From: Mytilisepta virgata
Taxonomy: Eukaryota; Mollusca; Bivalvia; Mytilida; Mytilidae
Length of the DNA stretch: 64,000 nucleotides
Direction: 5' to 3'
Assembly: GCA_028015205.1 (NCBI GenBank)
Contig: CM051511.1
Coordinates: forward strand, 6,076,001 to 6,140,000
Numbering within the stretch: position 1 is the stretch's first letter; each line of letters starts with the position of its first letter. Shown piece by piece: positions 44,620 through 59,001 of the stretch. Under the pieces are notes generated by a model. It saw nothing but the letters and a program-made list of their open reading frames with translations. It was not told where the DNA came from and made no database searches. The position numbers and the translations under genes were made by a program.

Positions 44620-45118
44620 TTTAAAAAGGACAGATATACCCAAGGAGCAAATCAAAAAGACGTAATCCATTGGACAGACAAGCCCGGGAAGGCAAATGAA
44701 CAACCACAAGCACAACAAATAAACACAGAAAAAAATGAACAACACGAACTCCTATAAAAACCAGGAGTGAACACAGGTGCTCCGGAAGGGTAAGAATTTC
44801 CTGCTCCGTATACGACACCCATCGTGAAGTTCAACAAAGTCACAAATCGGTGGAGGCACATGAAATGTGACGACAGTGGGAACAGGTCCAACATCATCTT
44901 AGATAATGGAACACTGTATCGGTCAATCAATTCGTGATGACGACCGTACAATTTCGTAAGTGATGACATCAACTTATCCCTGATTAAACCCTTGTTAAGA
45001 AGCTTTTGTGACAGCAGTAATCCTCTTTGTCGAAAGTTGAAATCATCACGTTTGTCATAAAATTTTGTCCTCAAATGTCCTTCACTGTCTATTTTAAGCT
45101 CACTGGTGTAGGTGTGAT
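44620..45118 (-). mobile_element. Penelope-like element fragment (subfamily B) with internal deletion
   Basis: The minus strand reads KFYDKRDDFNF and then jumps directly to RQRGLLLSQKLLNKG, omitting about 45 codons present at 38.1-38.3 kb. It continues with YGRHHELIDRY and the subfamily B tail. RT catalytic motifs are absent. Confidence 0.7.
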
Positions 45119-45119
45119 G

Positions 45120-48100
45120 TAGAAAGTCTTTTAATTAATTATCAACCTAAAATTGGTTGGAAAACTAAATTTTGTGTTTTTTCACTCTGAAATTTAAACA
45201 AATATTACGCTTTTTAAGATACCGAATCAAATTTATGCACTAACTTCATTTGAAAAATTCCTAACGGTATAAAATAAGTACGTGTCAAGCTTAAAACTTG
45301 TATTTAAACTTTAAAAAACACTACTCCTATAACAAAAATCACTTTTGTCTTATATCGCACACTCTGATAGGGGTTAATTTTACTATGAATGAACCGAATA
45401 CTGGTTGAAAAGCTAAATGTTGTGTTTTTTCTCCATGAAATTTAAATGTGTTCATCTAAAATGTATTACGGTAAGACTGAGAGAATTTTATAAGATACCG
45501 TAAGAATGTATGAACTAAAATTCATGTCAAAACTTCATAAAAACATACGATAAAAGCATATGTAGGGTTTGAAAAGTCTTGCATTTTTACTTTAAAAAAA
45601 ATATCAATATAAAAATCACATTGATCTTATATCACACAGTCTGATAGGGACAAAATATCTAAAGAACACCGAACCAATTAGTCAACAAGCATGATATAAT
45701 AAAAAAAACCAAACAAATATAGTTTTTTTAAATGCAAATTTGTATTTGTAGGATTCAAGCTATGATAAGTAAAAACAATGAAAAAATAAAGATAAAGATT
45801 ACTGTTAAAAGAAAAAGGTTACTTAAAAATATATTTACTAAAATACAAATAATTTTGTGATATTCTGCGTACTTTAATTAACATGAAACATTTTGACAAA
45901 ATCATCTGAACGTCTTGAAAGCAAATTATGAATTGTTTTTACTTAAAGAATTTTATCTACGCATGTGCCGTCCTGATTACCAGTTCCAGAATACATGTAC
46001 ATTTGATATACTATGTATGGTGCACCCTTACGACTAAAGCAGAGACGAATTTGGTCATAAACACGAAAACGGTTGCCAGAACAAACTTAGTGTACATGTA
46101 ATAGGACCATTTCTGTCCTCAAGTTACTTTTATGCAGAGATTGTGACCAAACGAACCAGTCATAATCTCTCATGGGCTAAGTTAAATTAGAACGGTCATA
46201 ATCTCTGTTTCAAATGTCTGTCTGAGGGTGATGTTTTAAATGATCCGTACTGCAGTACGCTAAAAACAGAATTATTCCCTAAAAAGTTCCATTTTCGACA
46301 AGATATATAAATGTATATTTTTGTAGATCCGCCTAGTATTTGGTATATTGCCTAGACTATTTTAACATAAAATTTAAAACAAAATTAAAATAATGTAAAA
46401 AAATGAAATGACATAATTTAAAAAATTAAACAAATCTGTCATTTTTGAAGGTTAGAATATTCAAACGGCATTTTATCATGTTTGAGGTAACAGTGTGATA
46501 AACAAGTATTAAATTCAAAACAGATTGTTTTTATTAATGATGATTAAGATGTTTTATTTGGTAAATAAGACCACAAGATTTGCACAGTCAGCACCAGTCC
46601 ATCTCCAAATCATCACAGAACGGTAAGCATATTTATATTTATCGTTATTACCACAACTCAGTCTTTTAAGAGAACTTTATTTTTGAAATTTTTCCTTAAG
46701 GTTTCTGCATTTATAATGTTCAATTGTCTATCATGAAAATTTCTATAAAAACTAAGCAAACTACTGGCTGCATAATTCATTACTAGCAAGCAAATAGTTC
46801 GCCTTATCGTAGACAACTTTCTACTTTGCATTGACAATTAACGTAGAATTCATAAATGGCAACAATGTTGTTTTGTCTGAACTTCTTTTCATATTATGTA
46901 GGATTCATTAATCAAGTTTTAAGCCTAAATATAGAAATACTAAAATATTTCTTAATTTCAGTCTTTTTAAAATTCCTTAGGAAAAATATACAAAAAATTA
47001 AATTCGCGTAGAATATATTAAGTATTATATTTCCAAGAGCTTTCATTTATCATTTCGACTTAAAAAGTTGTGCGCTGAGTACTTTCAATAAATTATGATA
47101 TATAATGTTTTTTTAAAAAGACTACTCTGTTTTTTATGTTCAGTGATTAGCTCCAGGCACCTGCATCTTCGTTTTTCATTTGTTCTCTCTCACAAAACTG
47201 CCCTTACATTTTTTATAATTTTTGGCTGATATTTGTCCTACTTATGGTATCATCATCAGAACTTTTTGGAGAAACTGATACTGAAATAAGACTTAAAATC
47301 ACACACATAGATAGTTATTTTGTATCTCAATACAGCCTATTAGATAAAATATAATATAAAAAAATGTTATTTTTAATATACTGAAAGATTTCTAACACAA
47401 TAAACTAATATGAAACATGCTTTAAAAAAATTCAGGAATCAGAATGACAAAATAGCTGAAAATATGGGAAAATTCATATAGTTTTTGAATAATTAACTAT
47501 TTTGTATTATTATTTGACTAAATACAACCAGTTTTTACCATTGGAGTGTCGGACAAGGGGCATTTCCATGGGTTTCAAATATCAATCTCTTATGTCCGAG
47601 ACCACAATTAATTCATATTAAAATAACATTGAATTTAAAAAATTACACACGCCCAATTTTGGAAATCTTTCTCATGTTGAAAGTATACTTACTTCCTGTC
47701 ATAATATCAAAATTTTTGAAACATTTACCAGTGCTAACTCAAAATATTAGCAAAAATATCTCCAAGGATAGCATAATTCTTGAAGAAAGCAGACGACACC
47801 CTAAATATTGACTCTTTTCCATCTGACAAATCATCACTTTTACTTGTGACAGCTCATTCAAACTTTTTTAAAACATGAAATTTTAACATTCTACTATAAA
47901 TTTAGAACAACAAACATTTAAAAATACTTTAGTAAGGGGTAGCAAATAAAATGGAAGAAATACAGTAAATTTATATAAGGGATTATATGTGTGGACAACG
48001 AAAAAGGTGCACTAATTTTGGTCATTGGCCAGTAAATTTTTGATAAAGTAAATGCTTGATTTGTTTTGATTTTGTGGAGTTATTTGAATTTCTGACAGTT

Positions 48101-49030
48101 GTATTTTCAGTAGTTTTTTAATGAATAGTTTCTATTTTTGGATTTCACTCAAATTTGAAGATAACAAGATGGCCTTTAGATGTATTCAAGTTATTCGCAT
48201 TGTTAATGAAAAAGGATGATTTATCTGATGCATACCCTGTACACTTTTCTTTGTAAATGCTAAATTGAGGGAATCTACAGCTGAATTGTTCTTAAATCTT
48301 GACATGAACACAACCGTTATTGATTAACAGAAGTATTTCTTTAATTTACAGAGGCAAATGTCATAAACGTAACCCTAATTATAGAAAAAAAAACACCCAA
48401 CAGTGGGCTTTAAAGGCAATAATTCAAATACAATAAAATCGAAAAGAAAATAAAGCAATAAAATAGTATGAAATTTTCAAGTTAATATTATTTGTTTACC
48501 ATTTTACTGTATTTTCGGTTTATGTATGTTCATACTTATGTATACTTTTATGTTTTTTCCAGATTAGCATGAAAATATATGACACAGATAAAGTGCGCGA
48601 AGAAAACCGATATTGAATGGTAGAAATCTTTCTGTTTTGCCGTTATAAATAACATAGTGCATATTTCAAATAAAATAATGTATTATTGATATTTGTATGC
48701 ATGTCTCTTGTCCCTATACCTGCACCGTTGCCACCGTGTCAAGCGTTTCTTGTGACTTTAATTCCTCCTTCGTTTACAACATTTATTTCTTTCAGAATTT
48801 TCATTTTTAAAATTGATGAGTAAAATTGTGAAATTGTGCATCCAAGCTTGTGACCTATTCTCCTATGTCAGTTTTAACTTTATGCATTTTATTTCTCCAC
48901 AGTATTGTTATACACTGTTAGTAGGTATGTGATAAGATTTTCTATTTTAATTTTCATAATGTGGGGCACATATTGAAAGCATATAATTCTTAAAGTGGTC
49001 TAATATATATGATATACCAAAGATGCAACA
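45120..49030. other. Long AT-rich non-coding stretch
   Basis: No supported gene. Two loosely similar blocks, (t)aatactggttgaaaa(g)ctaaa...tgtgttttttc near 45.16 and 45.40 kb, suggest an old ~240-bp duplication. cataatctct(c/g) repeats near 46.14-46.21 kb are minor. Confidence 0.4.
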
Positions 49031-49485
49031 TGCTATTATGTAAACTTGCAAAATAATAATCTTTTGTTAGTCAATTGTTTCTGTCCAGAAAAAAATGATA
49101 AAATACATTTTCAATGACACGTTTCTGAAATGAGATTCTTTATAACATACTATTTGAAATGGCAAATAATTTCGTTAAACATTTGTTTTTTTTTTAGAAT
49201 GAAAAAAAAATCTGAAAAATAAATGTACAACGATATGTGACTGAAATATGATTTCTCATGATAAGTAAAGCCAAGAAATACCAAAGGGATATTCGAAGGA
49301 GTGAAAAATCGTAACAACTGACAAACTCCGGTGAACAACGAAGACAAGACCAAAACAATACATGCACTACAATTAAAAACTAAAAACATATGAACAACAT
49401 GGACCCTACCAAAAAACCCGGGGGTAGACTCGGGTGCTCCGGAAAAGTAAGCAGTCTCTGCTTCAAGCAGGACACCTACCATGCT
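49031..49485 (-). mobile_element. Penelope-like tail plus ~230 bp of extra flank, inverted copy of 60574-61029
   Basis: 49264-49485 is the last ~220 bp of a subfamily A element on the minus strand (SGAPESTPGFFGRVHVVHMF). 49031-49263 is non-element DNA that is nearly identical, inverted, to the sequence just beyond the 3' end of the copy at 58.2-60.8 kb. Similarity stops sharply at tgctattatg on one side and atgct on the other. Confidence 0.75.
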
Positions 49486-49489
49486 AAAC

Positions 49490-50540
49490 TTGTATAGCTC
49501 TTTAGACCTACACGTGTTCAATCCGAGATAATCAGGGATGAGATATACTCCTGTTAACGGTGAGATTTTGAAAATTTACGAAGATGGTAATGGGTTTTAG
49601 CCATGATAGTTGAGACTTATAATTTTAAATGAAATATAAGCACTTTTGGGAAAAAATATTGTTAGTATCTCCTTTAAGTAGGAGATGAGATATCATTATT
49701 TTTGTCAGTTATTTTTTAGCAAGAAAGCTGTGAAGATTGAGATTTTCTGTCTTTCTGAGACTGGTGTATACTACATGGATCGTTTGCATGCTTTTGTATG
49801 TTTGTTTCATTACATATATTAAAAATTCATTAATATGCTGTAAATGTCAGTAAGACATCATTCAGAGACTAATCCACCAAAGTTTGCTGCCTACTGACCA
49901 TGAAGTTTCAAAAAAAAGTCTTAAATATTTTTGCTGATTTTCTGTTTTTTTTTTAGTAATTGTGGCCAAGTTGTTCAATGTCTGGTCCCTTGAAAATAAT
50001 TTCGAAAGATGTATTTTCTTTTCTTTTTTTGTAATGTAAGTAATACTTGTTCTAAAAAATTTAGTAAAAAAGGTTTCATATTGAAATGAGTTGAAAAAAT
50101 GTTTTGCTTCCGCCTGATATTCAAAAAATATTTGATCCAAATTTGTTGAGTTCCTCTGTAAAAATTGTAGGGATCGGTCTGACCTCCTCTTAGCAACATT
50201 TGGTAACTTGGTTCATGATCTTCTTTGAAACTACTTCAGCATGGTTTGCTGCATGTCTATGTGGCTGTCTTCCAAATCCAGTGGGTATATTGTTGGCTGT
50301 TGATAATGATGCTGAGCAACCTGGAACGACGCATCTGCATGAAAACTAAACAAATTATATTGCTAAGAAAATGGGTTACTGCACTTGATTAGCTAAGGTG
50401 TATCGAGGGTTGCCCCAGCAAAATTGTTTATTTCGAAATCCTGATCAGGAATATTTATCCGAGGTTTGTGGAGGTGTTTATAGAGACGTTAATGTCACTG
50501 TGTAAATAATTTTTGATTCAAAATAAGACAGTATTTTGTT
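49490..50540. other. Stretch between Penelope-like tail and LINE
   Basis: Minus-strand ORFs at 49.86-50.20 kb have no motif. The last part is probably LINE 5' UTR. Confidence 0.4.
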
Positions 50541-50583
50541 ATAAAAACGACTTTTAAGGTGAGCGAAAACAACAACAACACAT

Positions 50584-51724
50584 ATGGCGTCCTATGCAGA
50601 TGTTACAAAAACAAATAGTACTAGTCATGATGATGACCCTAACTCAGTTAAGCCAATTTTCGTCAAAGATAGTGACATATTTGGTTTCGATGTTCCAACT
50701 AGGGAAATGTTTGTTACCCATGTAGAGATCTATAAAGCGATTGGCGCAGTGGTAGACCCAAGTACTGTCAAGGGTATCCAGCGAATACGTCGAATGTGGA
50801 GAATTTATATGGACAACCAAGAAGGCCGTATGACATTATTAACTAATGGTTTTGCTTTGAGGGGCAAACATATTAAAATTCATACTCATAACCCTATCAA
50901 TCCCTTAACTGCCAACCTTGCCATCATGAAAGTGACAGTAAAAAATGTCCCTCTGAGTGCTGATGATGGAATTATAAAAAGAACACTAGAGTTGAAAGGT
51001 ATAGAAGTTGAGCACTTAACCCGTGAACACATCAGAGTAGATGGCAGGCTAACAAATTGTGAAAATGGTGACAGAATTTTGTTATGCAAGATCTTCATAG
51101 AACCCCTACCAAAGTTCATTAAAATGGGTAGATATAATGCAATAGTTCGACACAGTGGTCAGCCCTCAGACAAAGATACAAATGACTCACAAGTAAAGAC
51201 ATGTAATAAATGTTTTGAAGCTGGTCATGTAATCTTTAACTGTCCAAATGATTGGAGATGTAAGAGATGTAATGGTTCTGGTCACAGACAATAAGATTGC
51301 CCTGAAACACTAAGTCCTGATATGTTTAGTGATAATGATGAAGAACATGAAAAAAGTGATAAAGAAAATGAAAGTGATGAAAACAATAGTACACAAGATG
51401 ATGACAATGAGACACAACAGGCAGACAACAGTGAACAGCAAAATGAACAAACATTGAAAAAAAAGAAAACAGATAAAAGGGGTCAACAGTCATGCCTTAG
51501 GGCATACTGACAAGTCACCCCATAAACAAGAAAAAACAAAACCTGAAAAAAAAAACAGAAAAAATGAAAAATCTGTCTCATTTGTAACGTCTCAAAGCAC
51601 TATTGACTCATTTGTAAAAACACCTGAAGGTAAACAAGTGAATGTAAAAAGTAAAAATAAAAATCAACATACCCCTCCAACACCTGAGGAGAGGGGCAAA
51701 GGGAAAAAGCAAAATAAAGGGTAA
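50584..51724 (+). pseudogene. LINE ORF1, RNA-binding protein with zinc knuckles
   Basis: It starts MASYADVTKTNS. An RRM-like region (about residues 45-150) is followed by a knuckle, CNKCFEAGHVIFNC, and a second, CKRCNGSGHRQ, that is cut by TAA at 51292-51294 between its His and last Cys. The same frame continues as an acidic tail (NDEEHEKSDKENESDE) to 51510, and a basic tail follows in another frame to 51724. ORF1 proteins coat LINE RNA. Confidence 0.7.
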
Positions 51725-53189
51725 TCTTTTTAAAGAAATATAATTTTATATAAAACATTCAAAAATTGACAAAAAATCCAAAAAATGATTTGTAAAAACA
51801 AGCTCTTTGAAAGAGTTAAACTGATTGGTGTTGTAGTGAAGAAAGAGTAAAGAGATTTTCCTTCATGGATATTTTGCTTTTCAATGTATTAATGTTTTTG
51901 ATGTCACAAATGTATGATGTTTATATGCAGGATTCAGGCAGAACCAGTTGTATACTCAGGTGGTATATTTTTTATCGAAAAAAGAAACATATTAAGTCCT
52001 GTACATATACAGAAGTTTATTTGCTTATTTTGATGCAAATGGTGAGATGTTATAAAATATATAATAGTATCAATAAGTTATTTTTTTAATAACATTTCGA
52101 AACAACTTAAATAAAATAAAACTTACTAAGACCAAGCATTTTGCAAATACATGTAAATGTTTTCAAATTCAATATTTACATCAGCTGGAATTTGTTTACG
52201 TTTTATTTTGGACTTCACCTATTCTATTTTTAGCACCGTTTGATGCATGTGATATATTTATGTGTATGGCCATGTTACGTGTATTTCTTGGTCATAATAT
52301 TTCGTTAAAAATAAGGGCTCTTTGGAAACATATTCCTTTAACAGATTGCACTGAAATTATCAGAGATCTGAGACAATATATTTTTGTACAAAACAGGTTT
52401 TTTGACATGTATCTCTCAGTATATAGGTTCGAAACTCAACATCTTGATGTTTATTTAAATCCCGATTTAAAAAGACAATTGATTAGGCCTATACGCAACT
52501 TACCTATGTCCACTTTACTTCCATGGTCATATCTATCACACGACAAATATAGTAGATCGAAAAAAAAAGTTATCAACGCTGTTGTAAAAAAACATAGGCA
52601 AAAATCGGAAAACTTATTCACATAAGGCATACTCACCAGATTTCATTCATCTGTATCTCAAACTCATAAAATACTCCGCTGTATATGTCCGTACATTCAT
52701 TAAGGATAACCTTTTTATTTGTAATCGATTTTCACACATATTGAAAGAATTACGGATACATGTTTATCTTATTTCCATTACTCTTTATTTTCAAATCGAC
52801 ATGTTTTCCTTACGCTTATTTTTGTCCACATTTACGCATATAATACACACAATTGTCACAAGTTACTGTCCCTGTTTTCACATGTCATCTTTTTTAAATC
52901 TACAAGTGACACATGCAAGATTTTTCCCGTATTTTGCACACATTATTTCACATAAAACTGAATATCCACTACAGAAATATAAGCATGTCCTACATCACTC
53001 ATTTAAAACTTTAACCCAGATAAGGTCAGTAAGTGCCACCCGGTCAGGCACCCTTAACCCATGCTTTATACTTGTATTTAATGTGTAATGTAACCATGTC
53101 TGTGTCATATATGTTTGTATGATGTTGTTACTTGTTTGTTTATATGTTTGTACATATTGTAAATATAAATATTATCATCACTTTAAACA
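51725..53189 (+). other. Inter-ORF region of the LINE
   Basis: 1.47 kb, longer than usual between LINE ORFs, so it may hold an insertion. A 121-codon ORF (52260-52625) and a 115-codon ORF (52741-53088) have no recognised domain. Confidence 0.4.
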
Positions 53190-56100
53190 ATGGGTTTAAA
53201 AAATTTAGTGAATTTAAGCTGTTTAAATGTTAACGGATTAAAATGTAGAGAAAAGAGAAATAGAGTTTTTGAATGGATAAAGTCACAGAAATGTTCAATT
53301 TGTTTTTTACAAGAAACACATTTTGATGCAAATATTGAAAGAGAAATTTTGAAATATGACGAATTTAATGTTTATTGTAATAATGCAACAACAAACCGAT
53401 GTGGCGTTGCAATTGTTATTAAAAAGTCTTTAAACCATAAAATTATTGATACATTTACAGATGAAGAAGGGAGAATAATTTTAATTAATATTGAAATTGA
53501 TGATAATATTTTTTCTTTACTGTGTTTATATGCGCCTAACTGTAAAACCAGTAGAAATGTGTTTTTCAAGAATGTTAACAATTTACTTAAAGAACATGGG
53601 ATAGGAATTCCAATTTTGGGGGGAGATTTTAATGATAATTTTAAAAGTATTGATAGAAAAAGTACTCGGACGGGGACACACAATATTCAAGTGGTCAATA
53701 GTTTGAAAGGTTTACTAATAGATCACAAATTAATTGATATAAACTTGTGCCTCTCATTTTCCCCTGGCAATGAGAGTTTGTATGAACAGGGGCCCCTTGG
53801 TATGCTTATCCGTGGGCTACCTAGGGGTCAATGTAGCAGGATGTTGTTGAATAAAATGAATACAAATTAAAAAAAAAATGATGTTTGGAGAAAATTGAAT
53901 GAAAACAAACAACAAAAAAAGAGATAAACCCCAAGCAAGTCGAATAGACATGATTCTGATTGGAAATGATTTCATTCCATACATAGAGTGCTGTAAAATT
54001 AAACCTGCTATTATCAATTATACTGATCACCAAAGTGTATTTTTAAAATTTAAGACTAGTAGGTCAGAAAAGGGGAGGAGATATCGGAAGATAAATAAAT
54101 CTATTTTAAATGATGCTGTTTACATAGACTTGGTCAATAATTTAATAGATGAGTGTTTTAAATGTAAACAAAATTCTGATAGTATACAACTAGCATGGGA
54201 TGTATTCAAAATAGAGGTAAGAGAGGTAACTGTAGAATATTGTAGAGCTAAAGCAAAAATGACAAGAGACAATTTACGAATGTTTGAAAAAAAGTTGGAG
54301 AATACTCTAGAAGATAGGGACAAACAAAAATCAGATTTTGAAGCTATAGATAGAGAAATTATTAATCTTGAAACTGAAATAAGTAAAATTTATGACGAAA
54401 GAGCGAAAGGGGCACAACTCAGAAAAAGTGGATAGAACTTGGTGAAAAAAATAATTCTTATTTTCTTGGATTAGAAAAACAGAGACAAATCAAGAAATCA
54501 ATTAACAAACTGAAATCAAGGGAGGGGGAAATAGTAACAGATCAAGGGGGGTTATTGTCAAATATAAAAAATTACTATGAAAACTTATACTCTACTACTA
54601 ATCCAAACAAAACACTCAGTGATCAATATATATATGACACAAATCTTGATCCTAAGATAAATGAAATTGACAAATCTAATTGTGATGGAGATATTACATT
54701 AGATGAATGTACTAACGCCATCTTTAAGATGAAATTAAATAGATCGCCCGGATTAGATGGTCTAACTGTAGAATTTTATAGGAAATTTTGGGAAAAACTG
54801 AAACATATTATAATTTTGGTTCTAAATACTGGATATAGAAAACAAAACCTAACATATTCACAATGTACAAGTGTTTTAACACTTTTATTTAAAAAGGGCG
54901 ACCCATTGTCATTAGATAATTACCGTCCAATTTCTCTTTTAAATGTAGATTTGAAACTTTTGTCGTATGTCTTAGCTCAAAGATTAAAACAAATATTGCC
55001 TGATATCATTAACGAAGATCAAACTGGTTATGTTAAAAATCAATTTATTGGCTTCAACCTCAGGCAAGTTCAGGATATTATAGATTACAGTGAATTATAT
55101 AAAATCGAAGGGGCAATTGTATTCGTTGACTTTTCTAAAGCCTTCGACTCTCTAGAGTGGAATTTTATGTTAACCTTTCTTAAGCACTTTGGATTCAATG
55201 ATTCTTTTATAGGGTGGGTTAAAACGTTGTATAATGATATTCAAACATGTGTCACTAATAATGGATGGATTTCTGAAGTCTTTAAAAAACACAAGGGGGA
55301 TACGTCAAGGATGCAGTTTATCTGCTTTACTATTTGTATTATCTGTAGAAATAATGGCATCACGAATACGAAGCAACAAAGACATTAAAGGTATCAATAT
55401 CAAATTAGACCAGAAGAATCATAGTATAAAAATCACTCAGTTAGCAGATGATACTACTCTGTGTTGTAGCTCAAAGCATGAAGTAGAAATTGCTATGAAT
55501 GAAATTGAAATGTTCGGGTCTTTTTCTGGGTTAAAATTAAATCGAAACAAAACAGAAGGAATATGGGTAGGGAAGCTAAAATCTTGTAAAGATAAAGTTG
55601 CGGGAATTAGTTGGACTAAAAATCCAGTAAAAGCTCTTGGAGTATATTTCGGCTATTGTAGGGAAGAATGTAAAAAATTAAACTGGGAAAATAGAATAAA
55701 TAAAATGAATAGACTATTCGATGCATGAGGAAAACTTGTCTTACCAATTTTTACTTTCATAGGGTCAGCTTGTATCGTCCCAGAAGTGTACATAAAAGAA
55801 ATAGAAAGTAGATGCTTTAAATTTATATGGGAAAATAAACCCGATAAAGTAAAACGAAACACAGTTATTGGTACATATAAACAAGGGGGGCTACACATGG
55901 TAGATATTAGGAGTTATTTTTGTTCCTTGAAAGCCTCATAGGTACAAAGATTAGTCATCGGAGAAAATGGTCAATTGGAAAGTTAATCCGCACAAATATT
56001 TTAATGCTATGGGTATAAATTGGCTAATTTTTATGACAAATAACGATAATAGTATTAAACATAAATATTTCAAAGATATCCCTGTTTTTTACAAAGAGGT

Positions 56101-57065
56101 TTTGAAATGTTGGAACTTATCAGGTGGAGGTAATTTAAAAAAACCTGTTACATTCACAGATATAAGGAAACAAATTTTATGGAATAATAAGTATATTAAA
56201 TTTGAGAACAAACCTGTGATTTTTGATAATTGGATTAAAAGTAATATAATTTGTATAAATGACATAATTGATGGAAATGGATGTATATCTCAAGATGTCA
56301 TTTTAACAAAATTGAAAAATAAATCTAACTGCATGGCTGAAATTAATATTTTGAAAAAAGCCATTCCTTTTGAATGGAAACAGCTTATCTTCAGAAAATT
56401 CTGTGAAAAGTGTGGTTAATTTTAAAAGATTTCAGATTTGTTGGAAAAATTTAGATTTAAACGTGAAAAATATTTCGAACAAGATATTGTACGAATCTTT
56501 TATAAAAATAAATTTGAATCGTCTATTGGAATAAATAAATGGTTAACATTATTTAATGTAAAAGATATTTTTTGTAAAAAATGTTTATAATTTTATTTTT
56601 GGATACATACAAGAAAACAAATTGAAGACATTTAGATGGAAACTTTTACAATATATAATTCCAAACAGACAGCTACTATTTAAGTGGAAAATAACTGGAA
56701 ATAATCATTGCAATTTCTGTCACGAAGACGAAGATTATTTCCACTACTTTATATCTTGTTCATGTTTAGATAATTTTTGGACTAAAATACAAGAAATTCT
56801 TCGTGTATGTAACATGAATTTTAAGATTACTTTAAAACATCTTGTTTTGGGATATAAAATATTTGATGAAACATATTTCCGGTTTAATCTCTTATTATCT
56901 ATAATACGTTTTTCTATTTATAAAACATATTATATATCTGAACATAGAACCAAACATGTTAATATTTTTGATCTATCTGTTAAGGAATTCCAGACTAGAG
57001 TTAATTCAGAAAATAGGAATTCAAAATTAGTATTCATCAAAAATTATATTTCAAATAACTTTTAG
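53190..57065 (+). pseudogene. LINE ORF2: endonuclease and reverse transcriptase
   Basis: The AP endonuclease (53190-54060) shows LNVNGLK, FLQETHF, LLCLYAPN, LGGDFND, then SRIDMILI and the final TDHQSVF with catalytic Asp and His. The RT (54555-55728) shows VFVDFSKAFDSLEW (catalytic Asp), RQGCSLSALLF (in the next frame) and LADDTTL in place of the usual F/YADD. The C-terminal part (56622-57065) has CNFCHEDEDYFHYFISC. At least five frameshifts and a ~115-bp insertion near 53.8 kb break the frame. Confidence 0.8.
53757..53878 (+). repeat. Short retro-insertion with A-tail inside LINE ORF2
   Basis: cccctggcaatgagagtttg to gaataaaatgaatac, then a run ending in nine A, interrupts the endonuclease reading between DHKLIDINLCLSF and NDVWRKLNENK. 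It has an AATAAA and an A-tail but is unlike the LINE's own 3' end. Probably a 5'-truncated SINE or processed transcript. Confidence 0.45.
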
Positions 57066-57269
57066 GTGATATTTTAAGTATAGTTTAGTGCATTTATGTA
57101 TTTGTATATTTATGTATTTATTATTACATTGATACTATTTACTAACGTGGGTAATTAGTGATTTTTAACAGGGAGCACCAGAAGGAGCTTGGACTTCTGA
57201 TGTAAACTGTAACAAGCTTTATTGATAATAAAAGAGATTATTTGTTGTTAAAAAAAAATTATTTTGCAT

Positions 57270-58235
57270 TAAATTATTTGGGCATAATGTGTAAGTAACT
57301 ATGTAAGCTAGAGAACAAAATAAAATGAAATAATCCACCAGACTGAGGGATGAATTCATTAAGATCAAAACATTTTTAAACATGAGTAATCAGCATAATT
57401 AGCAATTTTGTAAATTGAAAATGAAGCTGTATTCTTAAAATCTGAATAATGTTTTTTTTTTTATATATATATGGGGGTCCAATATATTCAGATACTAGTA
57501 ATTTCTTCCTTAATTGGGAAAATGACAAATATGTCTTAGTAATACAACTCTCAGTGACATTTTCCAATAAGTGTAGCTCTTCACATACATGAAATTTAAC
57601 ACTTTATAAAATATGAGCGTATGCCCCTTACACCCCCGTATGGATCCGTGAATGCAGGATTGTCCATTTTTCTTAAAGTGTAAAAAATATTTTTTTTAGA
57701 CAAAGTTTAAAATTCATTCTTTTCATAATCTACGTATTTTTAAGATTTTTTGTAGTCATTATTGTATCATTTCATTCGAACAGTATAAACCCATGTTGTA
57801 AGAATGGTGAGATAAACTTTTCACCTTGACACCCTGTGTATATTCAAAATATTGTCAATTCCTCCATAAGATATATCCTGTGTGTAAATCTTGTCCCGAG
57901 TTAATTAGACATATTCAAAACAAGTGTACACTATAAATTTATTTTATAATACACATTGCAAGAAAATTAAGAAAGCAGGTTTCGATTGCAATTTGCATTA
58001 TGAAAATCACTTAGCCCGTGTTGGAGTTGAAAAGTTTAGTTTAATTTTAATTTTTGTAATAAATAAGTCCTAAAAAACAATAAATTAAAATATGGTTCAA
58101 GAATTTTTATAAATATTGAAGTTATTACACTATTTTTTTTCTCATGTGCCGAAATTCTGCCCGATTATCAGACGGGTTTTTAAATTAATATATTGATTAA
58201 TAAACCATCAGACTGGTAAGCAACATGTCATCTAT
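57270..58235. other. AT-rich non-coding stretch
   Basis: Chance ORFs only. Confidence 0.45.
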
Positions 58236-58815
58236 TGTAATCACTTATCAAATACTGATGACAGAATTATATGCAATTTATAAAGATAAATCATGCCTTG
58301 TTAAAAACCACTCTAAATCTAACAAAAAATATACAGAGGACGAAATTGTCCTGATGATTGAATTTTTGATCGACAACATATTTGTTCAATTTGGTGGAAG
58401 TGTTTTCCAACAGACAATTGGCATTCCTATGGGTACTAATTGTAAGCCATTACTGGCCGACTTGTTCCTTTACTCATATGAAGCAGACCTCCTTGACGGG
58501 CTTCTTACGGAAAAACAGAAGAATTTAGCCAGTACCTTTAATTTCAGCTTCCGCTACATAGATGATGTTTCATAATTCAACAATTTAGGTTTTGGGAATT
58601 TCTTACATCTCATCTATCCCAATGAGCTCGAAATTAAGGATACCACAGACACTGCCAAATCTGCATCTTATCTTGTCTTTCACCTCGAAATTGACACCAG
58701 AGGAAGGTTGAATACAAAACCTTATGACAAACGGGATGACTTTGACTTTCCAATCGTCAGCTTCCCATTTTTGAACGACATTATTCGAGAGGCGTCAGCG
58801 TATGGAGTATATATA

Positions 58816-58840
58816 CTCTCTCAAAAAAGAAACGCAACAT
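58816..58840. repeat. Left 25-bp terminal inverted repeat of the Tc1 element
   Basis: Perfect match to the reverse complement of 60312-60336. Short for Tc1 elements, many of which have longer termini. Confidence 0.9.
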
Positions 58841-59001
58841 ACAGAAAATAGGAAATTTACTTCATATATTATTTTCATAATTTATGATATATAAATAATT
58901 TACACAGGAATGCAAAAATTGGCACACTTCTTGTTCATGAGTTCTTTTACCTTGGAATATCACAGTTTGTCACATATTGTCAATAAATCACTCATAAATT
59001 G

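Larger units (their letters stand above)
50545..57262 (+). mobile_element. Two-ORF LINE of L1/Tx1 type, degenerate
   Basis: ORF1 has zinc knuckles and ORF2 has an AP endonuclease, an RT and a terminal CCHC. A 3' end, gataataaaagag...ttgttgtt, is followed by a nine-A tail at 57250-57258. It is near full length but broken at many points. The clade call rests on the RT blocks (SPGLDGLTVEFY, NYRPISLLNVDLK, QTGYVKNQFI, LADDTT). The exact 5' end and target duplication are not clear. Confidence 0.75.

Noticed and set aside
49150..49521. 123-aa hydrophobic minus-strand ORF as a membrane protein
   Set aside because: It is the Penelope-like tail plus flank; the same frame appears in other element copies.
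52260..53088. Two ORFs between the LINE ORFs as a third LINE protein
   Set aside because: No motif, different frames, and AT-rich chance ORFs of this length are common here.
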